A stretch of 64,000 nt of DNA from positions 930,001-994,000 of the forward strand of contig NZ_JACHMC010000001.1 in assembly GCF_014204815.1 (NCBI RefSeq), written 5' to 3'. Made by a program: the position numbers and the translations under genes. Below are positions 22,096 to 30,657 of the stretch, one piece after another (within the stretch, counting starts at the first letter, position 1; every line of letters starts with the position of its first letter). Under the pieces are notes generated by a model, which saw nothing but the letters and a program-made list of their open reading frames with translations, was not told the origin of the DNA and did not search any database. This DNA is from Micrococcus flavus. GTDB taxonomy: Bacteria; Actinomycetota; Actinomycetes; Actinomycetales; Micrococcaceae.

Positions 22096-22658
22096 GCATC
22101 GTCCGACTGCAGCGGGACACCACGGCCGAGGACGGCCGCCGCGTGTTCGAGTACCGGGAGGCCTGGCTCGAGCCGGACGCCTCCGTGTTCACCGTCCACC
22201 ACGGCCGGGTCGGCCACCCGGGCACCGTGGGGGACCAGCCGGTCTCCGGCGAGGAGGAGGGCCGCGAGCTGCTCGCGGCGTTCCTGGCGCAGGGGCTCGA
22301 GGAGGGGTACGTCGAGGCGGACCCGGCGGGCTTCGACGTCGTGGAGGTGGGCCTGCGCCTGCGCGGCCGCGCCCCCACGGACATCGAGCGGCGCCACGCC
22401 GAGGCCCTGCGGCAGGAGCTCACCCATCAGCTGGCCTGGCGCGGGCTCGGCGAGGTCACGGACGTGGCCGACGGCGACGGTGAGCTCGTGCTCACGGTCC
22501 GCACCCCGCACGCGGCCAAGGCGGGCACCGAGGTGCCCGCGGCCGCCAGGCGCGCCCACGGCGTGCAGCCGAACAAGGTGACAGTCCGCACCGTGTCCCG
22601 CGGCGGGGGCCCCGCCGCCGGATCGGCCGGAGCGGACACCGCCGAGGAGAGGAACTGA
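22092..22658 (+). CDS. Hypothetical protein with WGR-like N-terminal region
   Basis: A 188-residue soluble protein I do not recognise with confidence. Residues 1-75 resemble a WGR-type fold: a strand pair [26 protein letters not shown] with the GRVG..G core, then a helix ending in [12 protein letters not shown] domains bind nucleic acid or peptides in PARP-like and MolR-like proteins. The C-terminal half ([21 protein letters not shown], then basic [15 protein letters not shown]) has no clear match and ends in a low-complexity tail. GTG start overlaps the dxs stop (GTGA), which indicates translational coupling but does not tell function. Confidence 0.65.
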   Translation: MSIVRLQRDTTAEDGRRVFEYREAWLEPDASVFTVHHGRVGHPGTVGDQPVSGEEEGRELLAAFLAQGLEEGYVEADPAGFDVVEVGLRLRGRAPTDIERRHAEALRQELTHQLAWRGLGEVTDVADGDGELVLTVRTPHAAKAGTEVPAAARRAHGVQPNKVTVRTVSRGGGPAAGSAGADTAEERN

Positions 22659-22662
22659 GATC

Positions 22663-23637
22663 ATGCGCAACGCACGGATGGGCCGCTCCGGCCTGAGCGT
22701 GTCCGTGGTGGGCCTGGGGTGCAACAACCTCGGCCGCCCCGGCACCGCCACCCTGGACCAGGCCGGCTCGGACGCGGTGGTGCACGCCGCGCTGGACGCC
22801 GGCATCACGTTCTTCGACGTCGCGGACATGTACGGCGCCGAGCCGGGGCTGTCCGAGACGCGCCTGGGCACGGCCCTGGGCGCCCGCCGGGACGAGGCGG
22901 TGATCGGCACCAAGTTCGGCATGGACATGGCCGGGGCCAACGGCCGGGACGACGGCGCCCGCGGCGCCCGCCGGTACATCGTGCGCGCCGTGGAGGCGTC
23001 CCTGCGGCGGCTCGGCACGGACCGGATCGACCTGTACCAGTTCCACACCCCGGACCCGCTGACCCCGATCGAGGAGACCCTCGCGGCCCTGGACGACCTC
23101 GTCCGCGCGGGCAAGGTGCTCTACGTGGGCCACTCGAACAGGGCCGGCTGGCAGATCGCGCAGGCCGAGCACGTGTCCCGCGAGCTGGGGACGGAGCGGT
23201 TCGTCTCCGCCCAGAACCACTACAACCTCCTGGACCGGCGCGCCGAGCTCGAGGTGCTGCCCGCGGCGGCGGAGTACGGCCTGGGCGTGCTGCCCTACTT
23301 CCCGCTGGCCAACGGCCTGCTCACGGGCAAGTACTCACAGGGCACCGCTCCGGAGGGCTCGCGCCTGTCCCACGTGCGGCAGCACATGGTGGCGGACGCG
23401 GACCTGGACCAGCTGGCCGCGTTCGGGGCGTTCGCCGCCGCCCGCGGGATCACCGAGGTGCAGGCGGCCATCGGGTGGCTCGCGGCCCAGGAGCCGGTGA
23501 CCTCCGTGATCGCGGGGGCCACGCGCCCCGAGCAGGTCGCGGAGAACGCCCGCGCCGCGGACTGGGAGCCCACCGTCGCGGACCTCGCCGAGCTCGACGC
23601 GCTGTTCCCGGCGCCCGACCCGGTGGCGCTGTTCTGA
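22663..23637 (+). CDS. Aldo/keto reductase
   Basis: A 324-residue NADPH-dependent oxidoreductase with the (alpha/beta)8 aldo/keto reductase fold. The catalytic tetrad is visible: Asp and Tyr in FFDVADMYGAEPGLSE (about residues 47-58), Lys in IGTKFGMD (about 85) and His in YQFHTPDP (about 126). The C-terminal cofactor region SVIAGATRPEQVAENARA is typical. It resembles the YghZ/PdxI-like branch, but the substrate cannot be deduced. GGAGAGG lies about 10 nt before the ATG. It follows the WGR-like gene by 4 bp and is probably in the dxs transcript. Confidence 0.9.
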   Translation: MRNARMGRSGLSVSVVGLGCNNLGRPGTATLDQAGSDAVVHAALDAGITFFDVADMYGAEPGLSETRLGTALGARRDEAVIGTKFGMDMAGANGRDDGARGARRYIVRAVEASLRRLGTDRIDLYQFHTPDPLTPIEETLAALDDLVRAGKVLYVGHSNRAGWQIAQAEHVSRELGTERFVSAQNHYNLLDRRAELEVLPAAAEYGLGVLPYFPLANGLLTGKYSQGTAPEGSRLSHVRQHMVADADLDQLAAFGAFAAARGITEVQAAIGWLAAQEPVTSVIAGATRPEQVAENARAADWEPTVADLAELDALFPAPDPVALF

Positions 23638-23683
23638 GCGCCGGGCGGCCGTGCGGCGCGGGGCGCCCGGGGAGGGGGGCCTG

Positions 23684-24052
23684 ATGGAGCCGTGGCTGGC
23701 CTGGCCCGTGTCCCTCGCGGTGGGCGCCCTGTGGGTGGCCGGCCTCGTGTCGCTGCTGCGCGGGCCCCTCGACGAGCGGCGCCGGCTGCCGTGGGCGCTG
23801 ATGATGATGCTGCTGCCCGGACTGGGCGCGCTCATCTGGCTGTGGTGGCGCCACCGGCACTACCCTGCCCGCCGCGCCGCCCAGCCCGACTGGGATCCCA
23901 ACCGTCGGGACCCCGTGGTGCTGCCGCCGCCGCGCACCGGCCGGGCGGTCCCCACCACGATCGGCCGCCCGGACCCGTACGCGGGGCACGCGCCCCATCC
24001 GGGGCGCCTGCCCGCGCGTCGCTACGGGGCGCCCGCGGAGCCGGGGGAGTGA
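23684..24052 (+). CDS. Small PLDc_N-type membrane protein
   Basis: A 122-residue protein. Two hydrophobic segments near the N terminus (about 5-26 and 36-55, PWALMMMLLPGLGALIWLWW) around a short basic loop match the phospholipase D/cardiolipin synthase N-terminal (PLDc_N) module found alone in many actinobacteria. The C-terminal half is proline/arginine-rich and likely cytoplasmic and disordered. ATG 23684 has GGAGGGGG about 6 nt upstream, preferred over an upstream in-frame GTG. No catalytic residues are present. Confidence 0.7.
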   Translation: MEPWLAWPVSLAVGALWVAGLVSLLRGPLDERRRLPWALMMMLLPGLGALIWLWWRHRHYPARRAAQPDWDPNRRDPVVLPPPRTGRAVPTTIGRPDPYAGHAPHPGRLPARRYGAPAEPGE

Positions 24053-24058
24053 GCCCGG

Positions 24059-24571
24059 TCAGAGCTTGACGACGATCCGCCCGTCCTGCACCGCGGCCTC
24101 GTAGTCCATGAGCGGCTGCCGGGCCGGGCCGCCGAAGGGCTCGCCGGTGACCGGGTCGAAGTTGGATCCGTGGCACGGGCAGGCGTACGCCGGGCCCTCG
24201 GCGCGGTCCACCGGCTGCACGAGGCAGCCCTGGTGGGTGCACACGTTGGAGTAGGCCGTGACGGTCTCTTCGTCCACGCGGTGCATCAGCAGGGTCCGCC
24301 CGTTCACCTCGACGGCCTGGGTGGCGCCCACCGGGAGGTCGTCGGCGGCCAGCGCGTCGGTGAGCGCGGAGCCCGCGTAGTGGTCCTGCGCGTTCTCCCG
24401 GTCCTTGATCTCCTGCGTGCAGCCGGCCAGCGCGAGCGAACCGGCGCCGGCGAGGGCCGCGAGCGAGCCGCGGCCGAGCACGGTGCGGCGGGAGGCGCCC
24501 CCGGGGTGGCCGGCGCAGCCGCCGCGGCAGGGGATGGGGGAGACGGGGTCGGGGGTGTCCTGCGAGGTCAT
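24059..24571 (-). CDS. Tat-exported Rieske [2Fe-2S] lipoprotein
   Basis: A 170-residue Rieske protein likely tethered outside the membrane. The N terminus has a twin-arginine motif SRRTVLGRG (RR at 28-29), a hydrophobic stretch and a lipobox LALAGC (Cys51). The Rieske fold carries CTHQGC (C111, H113 ligands; C116 disulfide) and CPCHGSNF (C131, H134 ligands; C133 disulfide). Single-domain Rieske lipoproteins of this type occur widely in actinobacteria; the electron partner is unknown. The ATG at 24571 is preceded, after 6 nt, by a CATACT hexamer that could be a leaderless -10. It converges with the PLDc_N gene over 6 bp. Confidence 0.88.
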   Translation of the reverse strand: MTSQDTPDPVSPIPCRGGCAGHPGGASRRTVLGRGSLAALAGAGSLALAGCTQEIKDRENAQDHYAGSALTDALAADDLPVGATQAVEVNGRTLLMHRVDEETVTAYSNVCTHQGCLVQPVDRAEGPAYACPCHGSNFDPVTGEPFGGPARQPLMDYEAAVQDGRIVVKL

Positions 24572-24657
24572 CCGTCCAGTATGTCACCCGGTCGGGACGC
24601 GGATGGGATGATGCCGGGGACGCGACCGTCCGCCCCTCACGACCCCAGGAGTGCCCC

Positions 24658-25302
24658 GTGACCGCCCACCCCGCCTTCGACCTCACCCCGTTCGACCGCT
24701 GGGAGTCCGTGACCCTCGACGGGGAGCACGCCGGGTTCCTCCACCGTCATCTGGCGGCGGGGGTCCTGACCACGCGGATGGCCTTCCAGCCGACGGGCGC
24801 CCAGCGCCGGGCCCGCGCAGACCTGCCCGAGCGGTACCTCGCCCAGGCGCGCGTGGCCTTCACGGACGACGGCGCCACGTGGGCGTGGTGCGACCACGAG
24901 GACTCGGTGACCGCCCAGCGGGTCCGGATCGACCGCGAGCGCGTCGGCCTGGACCCGGATGTGGTGCCCTCGTGGGCCGAGCACCTGGTGATGCCCGCCG
25001 TCGCGGCGGCCGGGGGCGCCGAGCACGCCCGCCTGGAGGAGCCCTCCCCGCTGCAGGGCCCGCTGCGGATGCCGCGGGCGGTCCTGCGGGTGGGCGAGGC
25101 CCCGGCGGGCGGCGACGGCCCCGGCCGCCGGGTGGAGGTGGTCTCCGAGGGTCACGTGCTGGCCGTGCACATGGTGCGCGACGGCGTCGTGGTCGCCTCC
25201 GACTGGGGCGGCGGGACGACCTCGGCGCCGGTGGCCACCCGGGCCGCGGCGCTCGAGGGCCTGCCCGCGGACCTGCACACCTTCGCGGGCCTGCCGCTCT
25301 GA
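24658..25302 (+). CDS. Hypothetical protein
   Basis: A 214-residue soluble protein with no family I can name. It starts MTAHPAFDLTPFDRWESVTL, contains a Trp/Cys/Asp segment WAWCDHEDSVTAQRVRIDR around residues 80-98, and ends in beta-rich sequence (VVSEGHVLAVHMVRDGVVVASDWG). No signal peptide, membrane segment or clear catalytic motif is visible. GTG start follows CCAGGAG. The gene is divergent from the Rieske gene (86 bp) and converges on the beta-oxidation enzyme (20 bp). Codon use is like that of its neighbours, so it is a genuine gene. Confidence 0.7.
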   Translation: MTAHPAFDLTPFDRWESVTLDGEHAGFLHRHLAAGVLTTRMAFQPTGAQRRARADLPERYLAQARVAFTDDGATWAWCDHEDSVTAQRVRIDRERVGLDPDVVPSWAEHLVMPAVAAAGGAEHARLEEPSPLQGPLRMPRAVLRVGEAPAGGDGPGRRVEVVSEGHVLAVHMVRDGVVVASDWGGGTTSAPVATRAAALEGLPADLHTFAGLPL

Positions 25303-25322
25303 GCCCGGCCGGCCGGGCCGGC

Positions 25323-27479
25323 TCAGGCGTGGAAGCGCCGGCCCCGGACGCGCTCGGCGGCGCCGCAGTCGTCCAGGTACGGGGTGATGCCGCCGAGGTG
25401 CAGCGGCCAGCCGGCGCCGAGGATCATGCACAGGTCCACGTCCTCGGGGGCGGCGACGACGCCCTCGTCCAGGAGCAGGCCGATCTCCTCGGCCAGGGCG
25501 TCCTCGACGCGCATGCGCAGCTGCTCCGCGGTTTGCGGGTTGTCGCCCTGCTGGAGCACGGCCCGGGTGGCCTCGGGGATCGTCTCGCCCGTGGCGCCGG
25601 CGGCCTCCTCCTCGACGCGGTCCGTGCGGACGTCCTTGGCCCACAGGGCGGTCCTGCCGGCGTCGATCATCCGCTGCACGTTCGCGGAGACCGGGAAGCG
25701 CTCGGTGCCGAAGGCCGCGGCCAGGGACTCGGAGACGTGCTGGGCCACCGGCAGGCCCACCATCGCCGCGAGCGTGAACGGGGTCATGGGCAGGGCCAGC
25801 GGGTCGAGGGCGTGGTCGGCGGTGTGCGCGTCCGTGCCCTCGTCGAAGGAGGCCTGCACCTCGCCCATCAGGCGCAGCAGGACGCGGTTGACCACGAACG
25901 CGGCGGCGTCGTTGACCAGAACGCCGGTCTTGCGCAGGCGGCGGGCCAGCTCGAAGGCGGTGGCCACCGCCTCGTCCGACGTCTCGGCCACCCGGACGAT
26001 CTCGATCAGCGGCATCTGCGCCACCGGGTTGAAGAAGTGGAACCCGACGAGGCGCTCGGGGTGCTCGAGCACCTCGGCCATCGCGGCCACGGAGAGCGAG
26101 GACGTGTTGGTGGCCAGGATCGCGTCCGGGCGGACGATGCCCTCCAGCTCACGGAACACCGTGCGCTTGACCTCGAGCTCCTCGAACACGGCCTCGATGA
26201 CCATGTCCGCGTCCGCGTAGACGGACTTGTCGGTGTCCGCGGTGATCAGCCCGGCCAGGGCCTCGCCCTGCTCGGCGGTGAGGCGCCCGCGGGAGATCAT
26301 CCTCTCCACCTGCGCGCGCACGCCGGCCAGGCCGCGGTCCACGCGCTCCTGGTCCATGTCCGTCATGACCACCGGCACCTGCAGGTGCTGGGCGAACACG
26401 AGCGCCAGCTGGCCCGCCATGAGGCCCGCGCCGACGACGCCGACCTTGCGCACCTCGCGCGCCAGCTCGGCGCCGGGGTGCCCGGCCGGGCGCTTGGCCC
26501 GGCCCTGCACGAGGCCCAGGAACGCGTAGACGGTGCGGCGGAACTCCGCGGAGGTGATCAGCCGGGACAGGGCCTCGGCCTCGGCCTCCGCGGACTCAGT
26601 GCGGGAGCGGGTGCGGGCGGCGGTGAACAGCTCCGCCAGCGCGCGGCGGGCGGGCAGCTCCCGGCCGGGGCGCGTGGACTGGAGCTTCTCGAGGGTCGCC
26701 AGGGCCCGGTCCCAGGCGGCGTCGGAGGTGTCGGGGGAGCGGTCGGCGACGCTCCCGCCGCCGGAGACGACGGCCGCGGCGTGCTCGAGTCCCTCGGCCA
26801 GCAGGTCGGACTCGGCCACGGCGTCCATGAGCCCGAGCCCGTGGGCGGCGCGGGCGTCGAGGGTCCGGTTGTTGTCCAGGGGGTTCTTCAGGACGACGTC
26901 GACGGCCGCCTCCGGGCCGATCAGGTGCGGGACGCGCCAGATGCCGGACCAGCCGGGCACGAGGCCGAGGCGCACCTCGGGCAGGCCGAAGCCCGTCGCG
27001 TCGGCCGCCACGATCCGGTGGTCCGCGGCGAGGGCGAGCTCGAGGCCGCCGCCCAGGGCGGTGCCGTTGACGAACGCGAACGTCGGGACCGGGAAGGCGT
27101 CGAGACGGTCGTACACGGCGTGGCCCAGCAGGGCCAGCGCGCGGCCGATCTCGGCGTCGGCGGGCAGGGAGGCGATGAGGGACAGGTCCGCGCCCGCGGC
27201 GAAGACGCCGTCCGTCCCGGTGACGGCCAGGGCCTGGATCCCGCCGGCCTCGGCGCGCGCGGCCTGGGCGTCGAGGACCTCACCGAGCCCGATCAGGGAG
27301 GCGGGGCCGAGCGTCGCGGGCCGGCGCGGGCCCTGCCCGTTGTCCAGGGTGATCAGGGCCAGCGTGCCGGCCTCGCCGGGCAGCGGGTGGTCGGTGACCT
27401 CGGCGCGGGTCACGACCTCGTCCGGGGCGAGCCGGACGAGGCGGTCGAAGTCGGACAGGGGGGCCGGACGGTGGCTCAT
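25323..27479 (-). CDS. Fatty-acid oxidation multienzyme: enoyl-CoA hydratase / 3-hydroxyacyl-CoA dehydrogenase
   Basis: A 718-residue FadB/FadJ-type enzyme of beta-oxidation. Residues about 30-240 are a crotonase domain with the oxyanion region VFAAGADLSL and catalytic-glutamate motifs GGGLELALAADHR and LPEVRLGLVPGWSG. Residues about 340-520 are an NAD-binding domain (VGVVGAGLMAGQLALVFA), with NTSSLSVAAM and GFHFFNPVAQMPLIEI giving the catalytic His and Glu. The C-terminal dehydrogenase domain follows (FVVNRVLLRLMGE). GGGAG lies 5 nt before the ATG at 27479. A thiolase partner gene, often adjacent in relatives, is absent here. Confidence 0.92.
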   Translation of the reverse strand: MSHRPAPLSDFDRLVRLAPDEVVTRAEVTDHPLPGEAGTLALITLDNGQGPRRPATLGPASLIGLGEVLDAQAARAEAGGIQALAVTGTDGVFAAGADLSLIASLPADAEIGRALALLGHAVYDRLDAFPVPTFAFVNGTALGGGLELALAADHRIVAADATGFGLPEVRLGLVPGWSGIWRVPHLIGPEAAVDVVLKNPLDNNRTLDARAAHGLGLMDAVAESDLLAEGLEHAAAVVSGGGSVADRSPDTSDAAWDRALATLEKLQSTRPGRELPARRALAELFTAARTRSRTESAEAEAEALSRLITSAEFRRTVYAFLGLVQGRAKRPAGHPGAELAREVRKVGVVGAGLMAGQLALVFAQHLQVPVVMTDMDQERVDRGLAGVRAQVERMISRGRLTAEQGEALAGLITADTDKSVYADADMVIEAVFEELEVKRTVFRELEGIVRPDAILATNTSSLSVAAMAEVLEHPERLVGFHFFNPVAQMPLIEIVRVAETSDEAVATAFELARRLRKTGVLVNDAAAFVVNRVLLRLMGEVQASFDEGTDAHTADHALDPLALPMTPFTLAAMVGLPVAQHVSESLAAAFGTERFPVSANVQRMIDAGRTALWAKDVRTDRVEEEAAGATGETIPEATRAVLQQGDNPQTAEQLRMRVEDALAEEIGLLLDEGVVAAPEDVDLCMILGAGWPLHLGGITPYLDDCGAAERVRGRRFHA

Positions 27480-27519
27480 GGTACTCCCGGGCGTGGCGGA
27501 CGGATGTGATGCGCCTCTC

Positions 27520-27525
27520 ACTGTA
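27520..27525 (-). promoter_or_regulatory. Candidate -10 element for the beta-oxidation gene
   Basis: Reading leftward, TACAGT at 27525-27520, about 40 nt before the ATG at 27479, leaving a short leader that contains the GGGAG ribosome binding site. Confidence 0.35.
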
Positions 27526-27562
27526 CCCGGGACCGGCCGTCCCGGCATCGGGGGGGGGTGTG

Positions 27563-28858
27563 TCAGTCCTGGGCGGGGTCCGGGTCCAGCAGGGCCACCG
27601 TGACGATCGCGGCGGTGGCCTCCACCTGCCACGGGCGCGCCCCGTGTCCGGCGAGGGCCTCCGCCACGGACTCGGGGGTGAGGGGCTCCGGCGGGGCCCA
27701 GCAGACCCGCCGCAGCGTGTCCGGGGTGAGCAGGTTCTCCGTGGGCATGCCCAGCGCCTCGGCCCGGCGGGCGACGCGCGGCCGGGCCGTCTTCAGGCGG
27801 CGGTCCGCGAGCGGGTCGCGGTCCTTCCAGGACCGGTGCGGGGGCGGGCCGTCCGAGCCGCCCGGGGCGTGGCGCGGGGGCGCCTGGCCGGCGTCGGCGT
27901 CGTCGAGGCCGGCCCGGACCGCGGCGATCCAGCGGGGCGCCTCCTTGGAGGCGTGCCGCCCGTGGAAGCCGCGCGTGGCGCGCAGCTCGGGGACGGTGCG
28001 CGGCGCCGTGGCGGACGCCGCCACCAGCGCCGAGTCCGGCAGGAGCCGGCCGGGGGCGGTGTCCCGGTGCCGGGCCAGGTCCTCGCGGGCCTGCCAGAGC
28101 CGGCGCAGCACGGCCCGCTGGGCGGGCTTCGTGAGGGTCTGCGCCCCGGAGGTGCGCCGCCACGGGTCCTGGCGCGGGGCGGGTGGCGGCGCCGTGCGCA
28201 CGTGCTCGAACTCCTGCTCGGCCCACGCCAGCTTGCCCTGCTCCTCGAGCAGCTCCGCGAGCGAGTCGCGCAGCTCGACCAGCAGCTCGACGTCGAGGGC
28301 GGCGTAGTTGAGCCACTGCTCGGGCAGCGGGCGGGTGGACCAGTCGGCCATGGAGTGCTCCTTGGCCAGCGTCAGGCCGAGGCGGGACTCGAGGACGGCG
28401 GCCAGGCCCACGCGGGGCAGGCCCGCCAGGCGCGCGGCGAGCTCGGTGTCGAACAGGCGGTCCGGGGTCATGCCCCGCTCGGCCAGGCACGGCAGGTCCT
28501 GGCTCGCCGCGTGCAGGATCCACTCGACGCCGGTCAGCGCCTCGTCCAGCTCCGTGAGGTCCGCGAAGGCCTCCGGGTCCACGAGCCAGATCCCGGCGCC
28601 CTGACGCTTGAGCTGCACGAGGAAGGCCCGCTGGCCGTAGCGGATCCCGGAGGCCCGCTCCGCGTCCACCGCCACCGGACCGGTGCCGGACCGCAGCGCG
28701 CGGGCGCAGGCGGTCAGGCCGGCGGGGGTGTCCGTCACGCGGGGGACGCCGCCCGCCGGCGCGGAGACCAGCTCCGGGGCGGGGACGTGCTCGGCGGAGG
28801 GGGACGGGGTGTCGGCGGGGGGCATGGGTCTCCTGGTCGGGGTGGGGGCGTCGGTCAT
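27563..28858 (-). CDS. rnd: Ribonuclease D-type 3'-5' exonuclease with HRDC domain
   Basis: A 431-residue protein of the DEDD exonuclease/ribonuclease D family, trimming 3' ends of stable RNAs. The exonuclease motifs are visible: PVAVDAERASGIRYGQRAFL (motif I, Asp-x-Glu, about 60-80), ILHAASQDLPCL (motif II, Asp), and LNYAALDVELLVELRD (motif III, Y-x3-D-type). An HRDC domain follows (about 245-325, QRAVLRRLWQAREDLARHRD), then a second helical region to the end. ATG 28858 overlaps the DUF3000 stop (ATGA), so the two are one operon, an arrangement known in other actinobacteria. Confidence 0.9.
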   Translation of the reverse strand: MTDAPTPTRRPMPPADTPSPSAEHVPAPELVSAPAGGVPRVTDTPAGLTACARALRSGTGPVAVDAERASGIRYGQRAFLVQLKRQGAGIWLVDPEAFADLTELDEALTGVEWILHAASQDLPCLAERGMTPDRLFDTELAARLAGLPRVGLAAVLESRLGLTLAKEHSMADWSTRPLPEQWLNYAALDVELLVELRDSLAELLEEQGKLAWAEQEFEHVRTAPPPAPRQDPWRRTSGAQTLTKPAQRAVLRRLWQAREDLARHRDTAPGRLLPDSALVAASATAPRTVPELRATRGFHGRHASKEAPRWIAAVRAGLDDADAGQAPPRHAPGGSDGPPPHRSWKDRDPLADRRLKTARPRVARRAEALGMPTENLLTPDTLRRVCWAPPEPLTPESVAEALAGHGARPWQVEATAAIVTVALLDPDPAQD

Positions 28859-29463
28859 CGTCCGGCGGGGTGGGGCGGCTCGGCGTCGGCCTCGGGGGGC
28901 AGGCCGGCGAACGCGCAGATCATGTCGGACCACGCCTCGAGGTGGGCGCCGAGGTCCCGCGGGGCGGGGGTCCACGAGGCGCGCAGCTCGATGTCGCTCC
29001 AGCCCGGCTCCTGGGCCAGGACGCCGAAGTGCTCGGCCAGCTGGCGTGTCGCGGTGCCCCCCGCGTGGGTGTGCTCGGCATGGCGCAGGTCCAGGGCCTC
29101 GGCCAGCCACGTCCACGCGACGGCCCCGGCCAGGTGGTCGGCGGCCGCCTCCGGCTCGAGGCTGGCGCGGATGTAGGTGACGACCCGGAATGAGCCGTGC
29201 CACACGGGGGAGCCGGCGGGGTCGTGCAGCAGCACGAACCGACCCGTGGCCAGCGCCGCGTCCCCTCCGCCCGCCGGGTCGAGGACCTCCGCCGCGAGCG
29301 CCACGGCGTGCGGGGCGAGCCCGGGCGGGGCCTCGATCGGGCGCAGGCGCACCTCGGGACGCGGCCGCGCGTCGCGCAGGTCCGCCAGGGCGTCCCGGAA
29401 CGCCGCCGGCGGCGCGGCACGGACCGGCTCGCCGACGGCGCGCAGGGGACCGGGGGTGCTCAT
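28855..29463 (-). CDS. DUF3000 family protein
   Basis: A 202-residue soluble protein of the actinobacterial DUF3000 family, function unknown. Conserved-looking stretches are PPGLAPHAVALAAEV, GRFVLLHDPAGSPVWHGSFR, VVTYIRASLEPEAAADHLA and AWSDMICAFAGLPPEAD at the C terminus. It lies directly upstream of, and overlaps by 4 bp with, the ribonuclease D gene. This pairing is conserved and suggests a link with RNA turnover, but nothing in the sequence proves it. It has a leaderless-type promoter. Confidence 0.88.
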   Translation of the reverse strand: MSTPGPLRAVGEPVRAAPPAAFRDALADLRDARPRPEVRLRPIEAPPGLAPHAVALAAEVLDPAGGGDAALATGRFVLLHDPAGSPVWHGSFRVVTYIRASLEPEAAADHLAGAVAWTWLAEALDLRHAEHTHAGGTATRQLAEHFGVLAQEPGWSDIELRASWTPAPRDLGAHLEAWSDMICAFAGLPPEADAEPPHPAGR

Positions 29464-29475
29464 GCGCCCAGCCTA
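29464..29475 (-). promoter_or_regulatory. -10 element of a probable leaderless promoter for the DUF3000-rnd operon
   Basis: Reading leftward, TAGGCT (29475-29470), 6 nt, then the ATG at 29463. There is no ribosome binding site between. Confidence 0.55.
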
Positions 29476-29498
29476 GGGCGGGCCGCCGCCGGCGGGCC

Positions 29499-29528
29499 GG
29501 GGGCGCGCCGCAGACCCGCGGCGCCCCC
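29499..29528 (-). terminator. Hairpin after the threonine aldolase gene
   Basis: 8-bp GC stem (29499-29506 with 29521-29528), 14-nt loop, immediately after the aldolase stop and before the DUF3000 promoter. Confidence 0.4.
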
Positions 29529-29529
29529 G

Positions 29530-30657
29530 TCAGCGGGCGGCGGCCTCGTCCAGGGCCTCGGCGAGGGCGGCCACGAAGGACTCCACGTCCCCCGGGGTGG
29601 TGTCCCAGGAGGTCATCCAGCGCACTTCGCGCGCGGCGGCGTCCCAGTCGTAGAAGGGGTGCCGGGCGCGCACCCGGTCCGCCACGGCGCGGTCCAGGCG
29701 GGCGAACACGGCGTTGGCCTCGGGTGCCCGCACGAGCTCGACGCCGTCGAGTCCCGCCACCCGGTCCGCGAGCTGCGCGGCCATGGCGTTGGCGCGCCCG
29801 GCCAGGCGCACGCCCAGGTCGTCGCTGAGCAGCGCCAGCAGCTGCGCCGCCAGGTAGCGGTGCTTCGAGGCCAGCTGCATGTCCTGCTTGCGCAGGTAGC
29901 CCAGCGCCTGGGCGGCGCGGGCGCCCGCGTCCTCGGGGTCCTGGCCGGGCAGGTCGGCGGGGCCGAGCAGCCGGGCGGCGACGATCGCCTCCGGGTTCAG
30001 CACCACCACGGCCTCGGCGCCCATCGCCCCGTTCTTCGTGGCGCCGTAGGAGACCACGTCCACGCCGGCGTCGGCGGTGAAGGCCCGCAGGGGGACGCCC
30101 AGGGCGGCGGCGGCGTTGGACAGGCGCGCCCCGTCCATGTACAGGCTCAGGCCGGCGTCGTGGGCGGCGTCGGCCAGGGCCCGCACCTGCTCGGGCGTGT
30201 ACACGGTGCCCGCCTCGGTGGCCTGGGCGATCGCGACGACGGCGGGCTGGCTCGCGTGCACGTCGCCGCGGCGGTCGAGGTGGGCGGCGAGCATGTCCGG
30301 GGACAGGCGGCCGTCGTCGGTGTCCAGGGGGACCATCGGGGCCCGACCGATCCGCACGGGGGCGCCGCCCTCGTCGTGCAGCAGGTGCGACCCGGCGGCC
30401 GTGAGCACGGCGCCCCACGGCGGGGTCATGGCCTGCAGGGCCAGCACGTTGGCCGCCGTGCCGGTGAACACCGGGACGGCGAAGGCCTGCTCGCCGAACT
30501 GCTCCCGCACCCGCTCCTGCAGGCGGGCGCTCAGCGGGTCCGCGCCGTAGGAGACGGCGTGGTCCGCGTCCGCGTCGGCCAGGGCGGCCCACACGTCCGG
30601 GTGGACGCCGGCGTAGTTGTCCGAGGCGAACGCGCGCAGCCCCGGGGCGGTGCTCAC
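29530..30657 (-). CDS. Low-specificity L-threonine aldolase (PLP-dependent)
   Basis: A 375-residue fold-type I PLP enzyme splitting L-threonine/allo-threonine to glycine and acetaldehyde. Visible: FASDNYAGVHPDV at the N terminus, FTGTAANVLALQA (phosphate-binding region, about 64-76), SLYMDGARLSNAAAAL with the PLP-pyridine Asp175, and VSYGATKNGAMG with Lys208 as the Schiff-base lysine. Because the general family includes beta-eliminating lyases acting on related amino acids, the exact substrate is inferred. The GTG start at 30657 overlaps the msrB stop (GTGA). Confidence 0.88.
   Translation of the reverse strand: MSTAPGLRAFASDNYAGVHPDVWAALADADADHAVSYGADPLSARLQERVREQFGEQAFAVPVFTGTAANVLALQAMTPPWGAVLTAAGSHLLHDEGGAPVRIGRAPMVPLDTDDGRLSPDMLAAHLDRRGDVHASQPAVVAIAQATEAGTVYTPEQVRALADAAHDAGLSLYMDGARLSNAAAALGVPLRAFTADAGVDVVSYGATKNGAMGAEAVVVLNPEAIVAARLLGPADLPGQDPEDAGARAAQALGYLRKQDMQLASKHRYLAAQLLALLSDDLGVRLAGRANAMAAQLADRVAGLDGVELVRAPEANAVFARLDRAVADRVRARHPFYDWDAAAREVRWMTSWDTTPGDVESFVAALAEALDEAAAR

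Noticed and set aside
25301-25324. GC palindrome between two convergent genes as terminator
   Set aside because: Self-complementary run with almost no loop; too short to support a hairpin call.
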